A stretch of DNA of 64,000 nt from Euryhalocaulis sp050486445 (GCA_050486445.1 JBJHDH010000008.1:20100-84099), one strand, 5' to 3'. Counted from the stretch's first letter, positions 27,621 through 35,462 are shown. Numbers and translations: made by a program. Notes: generated by a model not told the origin, from the sequence alone.

Positions 27621-28495
27621 CCGCCCCGCTGCCAGAGGGCGCGGTGCGCGCCATCGACTATGCGCCGCCAAAGCGCGCCCATGTGATTGTCGTCGGCAAT
27701 GAAAAAGGCGGCGCCGGCAAATCCACCGTCGCCATCCATCTGACCATCGCGCTGATGCGTATGGGGCGGCGCGTCGCGGCGCTGGACCTGGATGTGCGCC
27801 AGCGCAGCTTTGACCGCTATCTGGAAAACCGCCGCCAATGGGCAGAGCGCGCGGAAATGGTGCTGGCCACGCCCTTCACCCCCCGCATCGACCCTTCACG
27901 CGCCCGCAGCCTGGATGAGGCAGAGCGGTTCGAGACCGCGCAATGGGGCGAATTGCGGCTGGAGCTGGACCGCATGTGCGACGTGATCGTGATCGACACG
28001 CCCGGCGGCGACACGCATCTCTCCCGCCTCGCCCACGCATCCGCCGACACCATCATCACGCCGGTCAACGACTCCTTCGTCGATTTCGACCTGCTCGCCT
28101 CGGTCGACCCGGAGACGTTCGAGGTCGTGCGGCCCAGCCTCTATGCCGAACTGGTCTGGGCCAGCCGCAAACAGAAAGCGGCGCGCGAGAAAAAACCCAT
28201 CGACTGGGTGGTGATGCGCAACCGCATGTCGTCGCTGGACGCGCGCAACAAGCGCCGCGTCGGCGGCGGGCTGGACGCATTGTCAAAGCGGATCGGCTTC
28301 CGCCTCGCGCCCGGCTTTGTCGAGCGCGTGATCTATCGCGAGCTTTTCCCAAAGGGCCTCACCCTGCTCGACCTCACCGAACAGGGCAGCAGCGTGAATT
28401 TCACCATGAGCCATCTGGCCGCCCGGCAGGAGCTGCGCGACCTCATCATCGCGCTGAAACTTCCGGGCCTCGAAGGCCGCACTTTGCCGTTCTAA
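27617..28495 (+). CDS. mipZ: Division-plane positioning ATPase MipZ
   Basis: ParA/MinD-type ATPase that forms a gradient from the ParB-bound pole and inhibits FtsZ, placing the division site at midcell. In 292 aa: deviant Walker A with signature lysine GNEKGGAGKST (Lys30 and Lys35), LDLDVRQRSFDRYLENR switch I, VIDTPGGD, and the MipZ-specific segments FVDFDLLASVDP, WVVMRNRMSSLDARNKRRV and ERVIYRELFPKGLTLLDL. These distinguish it from plain ParA. The gene follows the SPOR lipoprotein with a 4-base overlap. Confidence 0.95.
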   Translation: MTAPLPEGAVRAIDYAPPKRAHVIVVGNEKGGAGKSTVAIHLTIALMRMGRRVAALDLDVRQRSFDRYLENRRQWAERAEMVLATPFTPRIDPSRARSLDEAERFETAQWGELRLELDRMCDVIVIDTPGGDTHLSRLAHASADTIITPVNDSFVDFDLLASVDPETFEVVRPSLYAELVWASRKQKAAREKKPIDWVVMRNRMSSLDARNKRRVGGGLDALSKRIGFRLAPGFVERVIYRELFPKGLTLLDLTEQGSSVNFTMSHLAARQELRDLIIALKLPGLEGRTLPF

Positions 28496-28583
28496 CGGGG
28501 CGCGGCCAACGCCCTGCCTCTGAAAAAGCGGGGAAGTTTCCGCAAATCCCCAACACCTCTCCGCCGCGCATAGGATGGTGCTG

Positions 28584-28669
28584 TTCCTTCCTCACGGGGG
28601 ACGCGCGCAATCAACGTGGGGGAAGGAAGTGCGTGGCCTGTCCGTGCTTCAGGGATGATAGCCTGAAGC
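28584..28669. other. Two stable hairpins in gene-free DNA (possible structured RNA)
   Basis: Hairpin 1: TTCCTTCC (28584-28591) with GGAAGGAA (28621-28628), extended inside by CACG/CGTG (28593-28596 / 28615-28618). Hairpin 2: GCTTCAGG (28646-28653) with CCTGAAGC (28662-28669), 8-base loop. They lie 89 bases after mipZ and just before a 10-N gap. They could be part of a non-coding RNA or an mRNA leader or end. I could not match it to RNase P, tmRNA, SRP RNA or 6S RNA. No long T-run follows, so it is not a plain terminator. The whole 28496-29022 stretch has no supportable protein gene. Confidence 0.5.
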
Positions 28670-28686
28670 TCCGGCAGGGCCTTCAG

Positions 28687-28696
28687 NNNNNNNNNN
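28687..28696. other. Run of 10 N (assembly gap)
   Basis: Ten undetermined bases. The true distance between the two sides is unknown, so the structured region to the left may be truncated. Confidence 0.99.
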
Positions 28697-28839
28697 AACG
28701 ACCGACCGCGTCAAAACCCTGGACTGGAATCGGGACGGAGACGTTCCGGCAAATCCACGCGCGGGGCGTTCACAGGAACGCACCACTACGTACCAAGGAC
28801 AGGACACCCGCGTTCCCCGCGGGCGCCCCGCTTCCCTCA

Positions 28840-29011
28840 CCGCCGATGCGGCCTGCCGCTGAGGCGTAACATGTCATCCCACACCCGCACAGCGGGGTGT
28901 GGCCGATGAAACGTGCGCCCGCCGTACCCCGGACTTGATCCGGGGGTAGGCGGGCTATCCTTTCTTCAAAATGCACTCGGGGCGAACGCACACACGCGCT
29001 TGCGTCCGCAT
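28840..29011 (+). repeat. Composite dispersed repeat, also found inverted at 63797-63873
   Basis: Two blocks are shared with the window end in reverse orientation. Block A, 27 bp (28840-28866), is identical to the complement of 63847-63873. Block B (28964-29011) matches the complement of 63797-63838 over CTTCARAAYGCACYCGGGGC and onwards, with a few mismatches and a 6-base length difference. In this copy about 97 bases lie between the blocks, including a REP palindrome; in the other copy only 8. The element ends 12 bases from the 3' end of tRNA-Tyr. Confidence 0.75.
28927..28945. repeat. REP-like palindrome CCCCGGA-N5-TCCGGGG
   Basis: Same family as 4742-4760, spacer CTTGA. It lies inside the composite repeat at 28840-29011 and is absent from the other copy, suggesting insertion of one repeat into another. 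Confidence 0.8.
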
Positions 29012-29022
29012 GAAAGTGAAAA

Positions 29023-29108
29023 TGGTGGAGGGGGCTGGATTCGAACCAGCGTAGGCTTTCGCCGCCAGATTTACAGTCTGGTGGATTTAACCACTCTCCC
29101 ACCCCTCC
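29023..29108 (-). tRNA. tRNA-Tyr (anticodon GTA)
   Basis: 86-nt class II tRNA with encoded CCA (29023-29025 on the minus strand). The 7-bp acceptor stem GGAGGGG/CCCCTCC, the anticodon loop CTGTAAA giving GTA (29072-29074), a long variable arm and the TTCGAATCC T-loop are all visible. Only tRNA found in the window. Confidence 0.97.
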
Positions 29109-29274
29109 ACGGGATGGCCGCGGCGCGGATTGGGCGCGACCGGGGGAAGCGGCGCGGTTATAGGAGCGCCCGGCGGGAGGCGCAACCACGCCAGCCCCCC
29201 AAGCAGACCCCGCCCGGCCCCTTGCGCACACATGGCTCGCCGCGCCGCCCCGGATATGGGATGAAGCCTGCGCC

Positions 29275-30108
29275 ATGACCAGAACGCCCCCCCGCGAACA
29301 TGCCCCGGCCCGGAAGCCGGGGGCCGCCGCCAAATCCGCGAAACAGGCGCACAGGCGCCCCGCACCGCCCCGTGGCGACGCGCCAGAGGACGGCGCCGCC
29401 TGGATCTGGGGTCATCACGCGGCGCAGGCGGCGCTGAACAATCCCGCGCGCCGGATTTTGGAAATCGTAGCCACACCGAACATGGCCCATACGCTCAACA
29501 TCATGCACCCAAAGCTGGCCTGCATGACGCCGCGGGAGATCGATTCCCGCCTGCCGCCCGGCGCGGTGCATCAGGGAATCGCCCTGCGCGCCGAGCCGCT
29601 GCCAAAGGTGCGGCTGGAGGAGCTGGGAAAGCCGGCCGAAGGCGCCCTGCTGGTGCTGGATCAGGTGACGGACCCGCGCAACGCCGGGGCGATCCTGCGC
29701 AGCGCCGCGGCGTTCGGGGCGCGCGGCGCGGTGATGCAGGACCGCAAATCGCCGCCGCTGTCGGGCGGGCTCGCCAAGTCCGCCGTCGGCGCGGCCGAAA
29801 CCGTGCCCACGGCCAAGGTGGTGAACATCTCCAAGGCGGTGACAGAACTGACCGAGCGCGGCTGGCGCACCATCGGTCTGGCTGGCGACGCGGAGATCGA
29901 CCTCGCCGAAGCTGTCGCGGGCGCGGATGCGGTCGCCTTCGTGCTCGGCGCGGAAGACAAGGGTCTGCGGCCCGGCGTGCGCGAGGCCTGCGCCGTCACG
30001 GCCCGCATCCCGATCACAGCGGGGGCGGAGAGCCTCAATGTCTCCACCGCCGCCGCCATCGCGCTCTATGAATGGTCGCGCGCGAAGGGTCAGGGCCAGA
30101 AATCCTGA
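29275..30108 (+). CDS. rlmB: 23S rRNA 2'-O-methyltransferase RlmB (TrmH/SpoU family)
   Basis: SPOUT enzyme that methylates G2251 (E. coli numbering) in the peptidyl-transferase P-loop. The 277-aa protein has a basic disordered N-terminus, the L30e-like substrate-binding domain (WIWGHHAAQAALNN), and the knotted SPOUT domain with LDQVTDPRNAGAILRSAAAFGA, FVLGAEDKGLRPGVREAC and IPITAGAESLNVSTAAAIALYE. These three motifs are diagnostic for the family. The assignment to RlmB rather than another TrmH-like paralogue rests on the GHHAAQAAL motif and is good but not certain. Confidence 0.9.
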   Translation: MTRTPPREHAPARKPGAAAKSAKQAHRRPAPPRGDAPEDGAAWIWGHHAAQAALNNPARRILEIVATPNMAHTLNIMHPKLACMTPREIDSRLPPGAVHQGIALRAEPLPKVRLEELGKPAEGALLVLDQVTDPRNAGAILRSAAAFGARGAVMQDRKSPPLSGGLAKSAVGAAETVPTAKVVNISKAVTELTERGWRTIGLAGDAEIDLAEAVAGADAVAFVLGAEDKGLRPGVREACAVTARIPITAGAESLNVSTAAAIALYEWSRAKGQGQKS

Positions 30109-30109
30109 C

Positions 30110-30919
30110 CTACGGCGCGATCATGTTATTCTGGATATAGGAATCCTGATACCGGAACAGCACATCGGGATCGACGCGCAGCACGTCCTCATTCTTGTCA
30201 TTATAGTGCAGGCGCAGCAGCAGATCGGCGATCAGATTCAGCCGCGCCGCGCGTTTGCTGTCCGCGCGCACCACCGTCCAGGGCACCGCCGGATTGTGCG
30301 TCCGCGCCAGCATCTGGTTGCGCGCGGTGCTGTAATCGTCCCAATGCGCCAGCGCGACCTGGTCAACGGGGCTAATCTTCCATTGCTTCAGCGGATTCTT
30401 GCGCCGGGCCTCCAGCCTGCGCGCCTGCTCATCGCGCGTGATGTCGAGATAGTATTTCAGCAGCTTGATGCCGGAGCGCACCAGCATGTGCTCGAACTCG
30501 GGCGCCGTCTCCATGAACTCTTCGTATTCGTCCTGCGTGCAATAGCCCATCACGCGCTCGACCCCGGCGCGGTTGTACCAGCTTCGATTGAACACCACGA
30601 ATTCCCCGGCCGCCGGCAGATACGGCGCGTAGCGCTGGAAATACCAGGTAGTGCGGTCGCGGTCCGACGGCATGCCCGGCGCCACCACGCGCGTATCGCG
30701 CGGGCTCAGATGTTCGCGGATACGCTTGATAACGCCGTCCTTGCCCGCCGCGTCGCGCCCCTCAATCAGGATCAGGATCCGGTCGCCACAGGCGATGAAA
30801 TGCTTCTGCAACTTCACCAGCTCGATATGCAGCCCGTGCAGCCGCTCACGATATTCACGCTTGCCGATCCGCGCGGGCGGTTCGGGCAGATGCTCCGTAT
30901 CCTCGTCCTTGCTGCTCAT
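30110..30919 (-). CDS. ppk2: Polyphosphate kinase 2
   Basis: Transfers phosphate between polyphosphate and nucleoside diphosphates. The 269-aa single-domain protein has Walker A GRDAAGKD (54-61), the lid region PSDRDRTTWYFQRY, Walker B FVVFNRSWYNRAGVE and the helical LKYYLDITRDEQARRL. These are typical of class I PPK2 (NDP kinases), although the class cannot be settled by eye. It converges with rlmB, with one base between the stop codons. Confidence 0.92.
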   Translation of the reverse strand: MSSKDEDTEHLPEPPARIGKREYRERLHGLHIELVKLQKHFIACGDRILILIEGRDAAGKDGVIKRIREHLSPRDTRVVAPGMPSDRDRTTWYFQRYAPYLPAAGEFVVFNRSWYNRAGVERVMGYCTQDEYEEFMETAPEFEHMLVRSGIKLLKYYLDITRDEQARRLEARRKNPLKQWKISPVDQVALAHWDDYSTARNQMLARTHNPAVPWTVVRADSKRAARLNLIADLLLRLHYNDKNEDVLRVDPDVLFRYQDSYIQNNMIAP

Positions 30920-30985
30920 CGCCTGCTCCGCCGCCTGAACCAGGCAGCGATTAAAGCCCAGCAGCGGCGGCGGCGCGACTCCCGC

Positions 30986-31384
30986 CTATTCAGGCGCGTA
31001 GGCGTCCGCCTCGATCTCCACCAGCATGTCAGCCTCGATCAGCGCGGCCTGCACCAGCGTCGTCGCCGGCGGATTGGCGCCAAAGGCCGCCGCATGGGCG
31101 CGGCCGATGGCCTCCCAGTCGCGCTGCGCGTCGGCGCAATAGATGCGCGTGCGCACCACCTGCGACAGGTCCGCGCCCAGCTCGGCCAGCGCGCCCGCGA
31201 TAATCTCGATACAGCGCGCGGCCTGCGCCTCCGCGTCGCCGAGGCCGGCAATGGCGCCGTCCTTCACCGGGGCGCAGCCAGAGACATGGATATGCTGGCC
31301 CGCCCGCACGGCGCGGCAATAGCCGACCTTCGGCTCCCAGGACGAACCGGAAAACACGCGGCGAATGTCTGTGCTCTTGCTCAT
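30986..31384 (-). CDS. RidA family protein (Rid superfamily)
   Basis: 132-aa trimeric-barrel protein of the YjgF/RidA superfamily, whose members hydrolyse reactive enamine/imine intermediates. Recognised by ISVSGCAPV-like HVSGCAPVKDGAIAGLGDAEAQAARCIEIIAGALAELGADLSQVVRTRIYC and PATTLVQAALIEADMLVEIEADA. The arginine in VVRTRIY (the deaminase Arg) is kept. The N-terminal SGSSWEPKVGYCRAVRAG stretch fits the Rid5/6-like subgroup better than archetypal RidA, so I give no symbol. Divergent from the next gene. Confidence 0.88.
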   Translation of the reverse strand: MSKSTDIRRVFSGSSWEPKVGYCRAVRAGQHIHVSGCAPVKDGAIAGLGDAEAQAARCIEIIAGALAELGADLSQVVRTRIYCADAQRDWEAIGRAHAAAFGANPPATTLVQAALIEADMLVEIEADAYAPE

Positions 31385-31500
31385 GGCGGGCGCTCATACA
31401 GCTTCACGGTGAAATGGGAAAGAACCGCGCGCCTGCATTTTTCGTGGGACGGACCGGTCCGTCAGGCGTTAGGCTTCATGCAGAACAACGGAGATCGCCA

Positions 31501-31932
31501 ATGCGCCGCGCGCGTTTGACCTGCCTGACCGCCGCGGCGCTGGCCGCCGCTTCCATGTCCGCCATCCCCGCGGCCTCCCACGCCGCGGCGCCGCAATATC
31601 TGACAGAGGCGCGCTGCCTCGGCGTCTATGAGGCCGGCTTCCACATTTTCAGCCAGATCGACGCGCTGGGCGCGGGCGCCGGGGCCGGCGCGCTGATCGC
31701 CGGCGCGGTCTATGGCGCGGCGAAGATGAGCTACGAGCAGACCATCGACGCTGTGATCGCGCGCGACGATATGGACGAGGAAGAGCTGACCCGCTTCCGC
31801 GACACGCATTTCGCCAGTTCGGACATCGTCATGGACGGCTATACGAACGGCGAGCTCGACCTCTTCGATACCGGCCAGCTCATCTATGCCTGCGATGTCG
31901 AGCTTGGCTACACCGAGGAAGAGCTGGGCTAA
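31501..31932 (+). CDS. Exported protein of unknown function
   Basis: 143-aa protein with a clear signal peptide (residues 1-29, cut after SHA). The mature part has two cysteines, a glycine/alanine-rich hydrophobic stretch (ALGAGAGAGALIAGAVYGAA) that could be a membrane-associated helix, and an acidic C-terminal half. GGAG eight bases before the ATG at 31501 sets the start. I do not recognise a family. The TAA stop runs directly into a tandem RIME-like repeat. Confidence 0.75.
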   Translation: MRRARLTCLTAAALAAASMSAIPAASHAAAPQYLTEARCLGVYEAGFHIFSQIDALGAGAGAGALIAGAVYGAAKMSYEQTIDAVIARDDMDEEELTRFRDTHFASSDIVMDGYTNGELDLFDTGQLIYACDVELGYTEEELG

Positions 31933-32061
31933 AGCGTTTCCAGGCGAAGTGGGAACCGGTTCGCCGTCCGGGAACGCGGAAAATCAAAAAGAGCGTTTCC
32001 AGGCGAAGTGGGAACCGGTTCGCCGTCCGGAAACGCGATAACAAAGAGCGTTTCCTAGGCG
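31933..32061. repeat. RIME-like repeat: two tandem 46-bp copies plus a 15-bp partial copy
   Basis: Copies at 31933-31978 and 31992-32037 differ at one base. Each holds nested dyads: AGCGTTTCC at the start pairs with GGAAACGC near the end, and GGCGAA pairs with TTCGCC around GTGGGAACCGG. The GTGGGAACCGGTT core is typical of rhizobial RIME elements. A third, truncated copy (32047-32061) contains the stop codon of the convergent dehydrogenase gene. Confidence 0.85.
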
Positions 32062-32936
32062 TCCTCCCCGCCCCAGACCCGGATCGCCTCGCTATTGTCG
32101 CGCGCGGGGCCCAGCGCATCGCGCGCCGCCTCCCAGCGTTGCAGGGACAGCCGCATCAGCGGCGCGTCCAGGTCCAGTGCGCTGGCCATGCCGTTGGCGA
32201 TCTTCATATCCTTGGCAAGCAGGCCGATGGCGAATCCGGTGGCGTATTGCCCGCTGATGACATGCTGCTTCGCCACGTGCTGGGTCATGAAGCTGTGACC
32301 GGTCGAGACATCCATCATCTCGATCAGCGTCGCCTCGTTCAGCCCGAAACGGCGCGCGGCCAACAGCGCCTCAGCCAGAACCGCGAAGGTCGTGCCGGCC
32401 ACCACATTGTTCAGCGCCTTGGCGGCGTGGCCGGTCCCGGCGCCGCCGGTCTCGAACACCCGCGCGCCCATGCAGAGCAGCAAAGGCCGCGCCTGCTCCA
32501 GCGCCAGCGCGTCGTCGGCCCCCGCCATGATGGCCAGCGTTCCGTCTGTCGCGCGCGCCACCCCGCCCGAGACCGGGGCATCGACCAGCGGCAATCCATG
32601 CTCCGTCAGCAGCGCCGCCAGCTCGCGCGTACCCTGCGGCTCGGAACTCGACATGTCGATCACCAGCGTCCCCGGCGGCGCGGCGGCCAGAAACGCGCCG
32701 CCCTCCTCCTGCGTCAGCACGGCGCGCACATCCGCGCCGGTAGGCAGCATGGTGATGACCGCCTCGCACGCCGCCACATCGGCCAGATCGCGCGCCGGGC
32801 GGCAGCGCGCCTGCCCCGCGAACGCCGCCAGCGCGGCGGAGCTGGAATCGTGCAGCACCAGATCGTGGCCGGCGCCGGCCAGATTGCGCGCCATCGGCGC
32901 GCCCATGCGCCCCAGCCCGATAAAACCGACCCGCAT
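32055..32936 (-). CDS. NAD(P)-dependent 3-hydroxyisobutyrate-dehydrogenase-like protein
   Basis: 293-aa beta-hydroxyacid dehydrogenase: cofactor loop GFIGLGRMGAPMARNL (4-19), substrate loop DAPVSGGVARATDGTL (119-134), and catalytic lysine Lys173 in GHAAKALNN. It could be 3-hydroxyisobutyrate dehydrogenase of valine breakdown or a related succinic-semialdehyde/tartronate-semialdehyde reductase. No other valine-degradation gene is nearby, so I do not assign mmsB. The stop codon TAG is contributed by a truncated copy of the RIME-like repeat, so the last residue(s) may differ from those of the ancestral protein. Confidence 0.88.
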   Translation of the reverse strand: MRVGFIGLGRMGAPMARNLAGAGHDLVLHDSSSAALAAFAGQARCRPARDLADVAACEAVITMLPTGADVRAVLTQEEGGAFLAAAPPGTLVIDMSSSEPQGTRELAALLTEHGLPLVDAPVSGGVARATDGTLAIMAGADDALALEQARPLLLCMGARVFETGGAGTGHAAKALNNVVAGTTFAVLAEALLAARRFGLNEATLIEMMDVSTGHSFMTQHVAKQHVISGQYATGFAIGLLAKDMKIANGMASALDLDAPLMRLSLQRWEAARDALGPARDNSEAIRVWGGEDA

Positions 32937-32959
32937 CGCCCCTCCCCTCGCCCTGACCG

Positions 32960-33253
32960 TCAGCCCGCCGGAGTCAGCGCGCCGCCGCGGCGCATCTCGG
33001 CGTGCAGCGTCCAGGGCGCCAGATCCAGCCCGTTCGGCCAGATTGGCGTCCCGCTCCGCACCCGCACCTGCGCGAACAGCGCCTCGTCCGCCAGCTCGCG
33101 CGTCATCGGCGCGTCGAACGCCACCAGATCGGCGAAATCCTTCTCGCCCGACGACCCGTCCGAAAATACGAAGCGTAAACGATACCCGCCCAGCGGCTCG
33201 ACAGAGACCACTTCAATATCGCTGGTCGGCCCACAGGCGCAGTCCATCCGCAT
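32960..33253 (-). CDS. DUF2442 domain protein
   Basis: 97-aa protein with the DUF2442 pattern: SVEPLGGYRLRFVFSDGSSGEKDFADLV, then PLW-like PIWPNGLDLAPWTLHAEM. Some family members are paired with DUF4160 proteins in toxin-antitoxin-like modules, but no DUF4160 gene is next to it. The start at 33253 has GGGAG at 7 bases. An upstream ATG at 33313 would add a segment encoded by a 15-bp tandem duplication and is less likely. Confidence 0.8.
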   Translation of the reverse strand: MRMDCACGPTSDIEVVSVEPLGGYRLRFVFSDGSSGEKDFADLVAFDAPMTRELADEALFAQVRVRSGTPIWPNGLDLAPWTLHAEMRRGGALTPAG

Positions 33254-33275
33254 GGCGCGCTCCCCTTTGTCCCAG

Positions 33276-33305
33276 ATCACCAAAGACTGGATCACCAAAG
33301 ATTGG
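33276..33305. repeat. 15-bp tandem duplication
   Basis: ATCACCAAAGACTGG (33276-33290) is followed directly by ATCACCAAAGATTGG (33291-33305), one mismatch. It lies directly upstream of the DUF2442 gene; its promoter may be here. Confidence 0.85.
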
Positions 33306-33384
33306 CCGATCATAGACCGCCCGGCCCGGCCCGCCTATTCCGCCTCGACCGTCCGGGCCAGATACGCCTCAAGGGCCGGGCGCG

Positions 33385-33684
33385 TCAGAAGACATTGACC
33401 AGATCGCGGCTGATCCGCGCATGAAACGCCGGCGCCCTCGCCAGTCCCCGATAATCGTGCAGCTCGGCGCGGCGGCCAAGCAGACGCGTGCATTCGTCCT
33501 GCACCCGCATCATATCGAACAGGGAAAAACGCGAATGGGCGGGCTTGACCAGCAGATCGACGTCGCTGTCCGCATCGGCGCGGTCCCGCGCCACGGAGCC
33601 GTAAAGATACAACGCTTCCACGCCAAGCCGGGCAAGATCGGCGCGGTGGCGGCGAAGCAGGGTCAGGGCGTCGGTCCGGTGCAT
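33385..33684 (-). CDS. Small nucleotidyltransferase (MNT/MntA-like)
   Basis: 99-aa minimal nucleotidyltransferase: the signature GSVARDRADADSDVDLLV (GS-x10-D-x-D) with the two metal-binding aspartates is intact, followed by the usual LFDMMRVQDECTRLLGRRAELHD. In MntA-HepT modules this protein AMPylates and neutralises the HepT RNase. No HepT gene is adjacent on either side: the following 130 bases hold no full HepT-sized frame. So it is an orphan or its partner was lost. No clear SD. Confidence 0.85.
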   Translation of the reverse strand: MHRTDALTLLRRHRADLARLGVEALYLYGSVARDRADADSDVDLLVKPAHSRFSLFDMMRVQDECTRLLGRRAELHDYRGLARAPAFHARISRDLVNVF

Positions 33685-33749
33685 GAAACAATTTTACTCG
33701 AAACGGCCGGGTTCGTCTCCCACCGCCCCGGCGAAATCGGGCCCTGCAC

Positions 33750-35462
33750 CTATTCCGCCGGTTCGCCCCCAAACCGCGCGCGCCAGGCTTCCACCTGTTC
33801 GTCCTCGATCTTGGCGAACAGCACATCCGGCGCATCGAAGCGGGAACCCGGCTTCAGATGGGTCAGGGCCGCCTCGGCGCCGCCCGGCCAGCGCGGAGTT
33901 TCCCCCCCCTCCCCGAACGCCTCCAGAATGGCGTCCGAAGTGAACGGGATGATGGGCCATGACAGCGCGGCGAACAGATGCACCAGATTAAGCCCCGTGC
34001 GCACAATGGCGGCGGCGGCTTCCGGGTCGGTCTTGAACACGGCCCAGGGCGCGGCCTCCTGCAAATACTCGTTGCCCAGCGACCAGATGGCGCGCGTCTC
34101 CGCCGCGGCCTTGCGGAACTCCATCGCCTCGTAATGCGCGCGCAGCGCGTCCAGCCGCGTTTGCAGATCGGCGGCCAGCTTTTCCTCGCGCGGACCCGTC
34201 TCGCCGCCTTTGGGCACGTGCGAGTCAAAACGCGCGGCGGCGAAGCGGGTGATGCGGTTGACGAAATTTCCCAGATTGTTCGCCAGGTCCGCGTTCACCG
34301 ACGCCTGAAAGCCCTCCCACGTGAAAGCGGAATCGCTGCTTTCCGGCGCGCTCGCCGTCAGGAACCAGCGCCACATATCGGCGGGCAGAAGCTCCAGCGC
34401 CTGATCCATGAACACGCCGCGCTTCTCGCTGGTCGAGAATTTGCCGCCATACCAGGTGACCCAGTTAAAGGCCTTCAGCCGGTCGACGGTCTTCCATTTC
34501 TCGCCGCTGCCCAGCACGGTGGCCGGGAAACTGACCGTATGGAAGGCCACATTGTCCTTGCCCATGAACTGGGCGTAGGTGACATCCTCCGCGCCGCCGT
34601 CCAGCCGCCACCAGCGTTCCCACGAATCCAGCCCGCCATAACGCTCCGCCTCGATGGCGCAGGCGAAATATTCGATCGGCGCGTCGAACCAGACATAAAA
34701 GACCTTGTTCTCGAAGCCGGGGCGCGGCTTGCCGTCTTTCAGCACCGGCACGCCCCAGTCCAGATCGCGGGTGATGGCGCGGTCCTTCAGCCCCTCGTCC
34801 AGCCATTTACGGGCGATGGATTGGGCCAGCGGCGGCCATTCCCGTTCCTCCACCCAGGCGCGGATCGTCTCCTGCATTTTCGATTGCAGCAGATAGAGAT
34901 GCTTTGTCTCGCGCCGCTCCAGATCAGTCGAACCGGAAATCGCGCTGCGCGGCTCGATCAGGTCGGTCGGGTCCAGCAGCTTGCCGCAGCTATCGCACTG
35001 GTCGCCGCGGGCGCGGTCATGGCCGCAATTGGGGCATGTGCCGACCACATAGCGGTCGGGCAGAAAGCGGCCGTCGGCGGCCGAATAAATCTGGGTCGAG
35101 CTGCGTTCCTCGATCAGCCCGCGCGCCTCCAGCACCTCGGCGAAATGCTGGGTCAGCGCGTGGTTCTGCGGGCTGGACGACCGGCCGAACCAGTCCCAGG
35201 CCAGGCCGAAGCGGTCGCCCGCCTCTTTCTGCTTTTCGTGCTGCGCGTCGCAATAGGCGCGCACCTCCATACCCGCTTCGGCGGCGGCCAGCTCGGCCGG
35301 CGTGCCGTGCTCGTCGGTGGCGCAGAGGCTCAGCACCTCATGCCCCTGCATCCGCATGGCGCGGGAAAACACGTCGGCCGGCAGCATGGAGCCGGCGAGG
35401 TTCCCCAGATGCTTGACGCCGTTGATGTAAGGAAGCGCGGAAGTGACGAGAATGCGGGCCAT
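33750..35462 (-). CDS. metG: Methionine-tRNA ligase
   Basis: Class I synthetase charging tRNA-Met. In 570 aa: HIGH-equivalent HLGN (18-21) within PYINGVKHLGNLAGS, a zinc knuckle with Cys143, Cys146, Cys156 and Cys159, the WFDAPIEYF substrate region, and the KMSKS-equivalent KFSTS in GGKFSTSEKRG. The C-terminal anticodon-binding helical domain (SVNADLANNLGNFVNRITRF) is present; the optional tRNA-binding OB domain of longer MetG proteins is absent. This one-knuckle, KFSTS type resembles the archaeal/eukaryal-like MetG1 form also seen in many bacteria. Confidence 0.95.
   Translation of the reverse strand: MARILVTSALPYINGVKHLGNLAGSMLPADVFSRAMRMQGHEVLSLCATDEHGTPAELAAAEAGMEVRAYCDAQHEKQKEAGDRFGLAWDWFGRSSSPQNHALTQHFAEVLEARGLIEERSSTQIYSAADGRFLPDRYVVGTCPNCGHDRARGDQCDSCGKLLDPTDLIEPRSAISGSTDLERRETKHLYLLQSKMQETIRAWVEEREWPPLAQSIARKWLDEGLKDRAITRDLDWGVPVLKDGKPRPGFENKVFYVWFDAPIEYFACAIEAERYGGLDSWERWWRLDGGAEDVTYAQFMGKDNVAFHTVSFPATVLGSGEKWKTVDRLKAFNWVTWYGGKFSTSEKRGVFMDQALELLPADMWRWFLTASAPESSDSAFTWEGFQASVNADLANNLGNFVNRITRFAAARFDSHVPKGGETGPREEKLAADLQTRLDALRAHYEAMEFRKAAAETRAIWSLGNEYLQEAAPWAVFKTDPEAAAAIVRTGLNLVHLFAALSWPIIPFTSDAILEAFGEGGETPRWPGGAEAALTHLKPGSRFDAPDVLFAKIEDEQVEAWRARFGGEPAE

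Noticed and set aside
28584..28686. RNase P RNA, tmRNA, SRP RNA or 6S RNA
   Set aside because: Looked for GAGGAAAGTCC and ACAGAAA (RNase P), a tag-peptide and tRNA-like ends (tmRNA), the GGAAGGAAGCAG-type SRP loop, and the 6S bubble; none is present. Kept only as an unassigned structured region.
28687..28696. The N run as a hypervariable or CRISPR-like locus
   Set aside because: No spaced direct repeats on either side; ten Ns are a standard scaffold gap.
33314..33384. A HepT partner for the MNT gene
   Set aside because: A frame ending LEAYLARTVEAE exists here, but it is an out-of-frame continuation through the MNT and metG genes and far too short for HepT.
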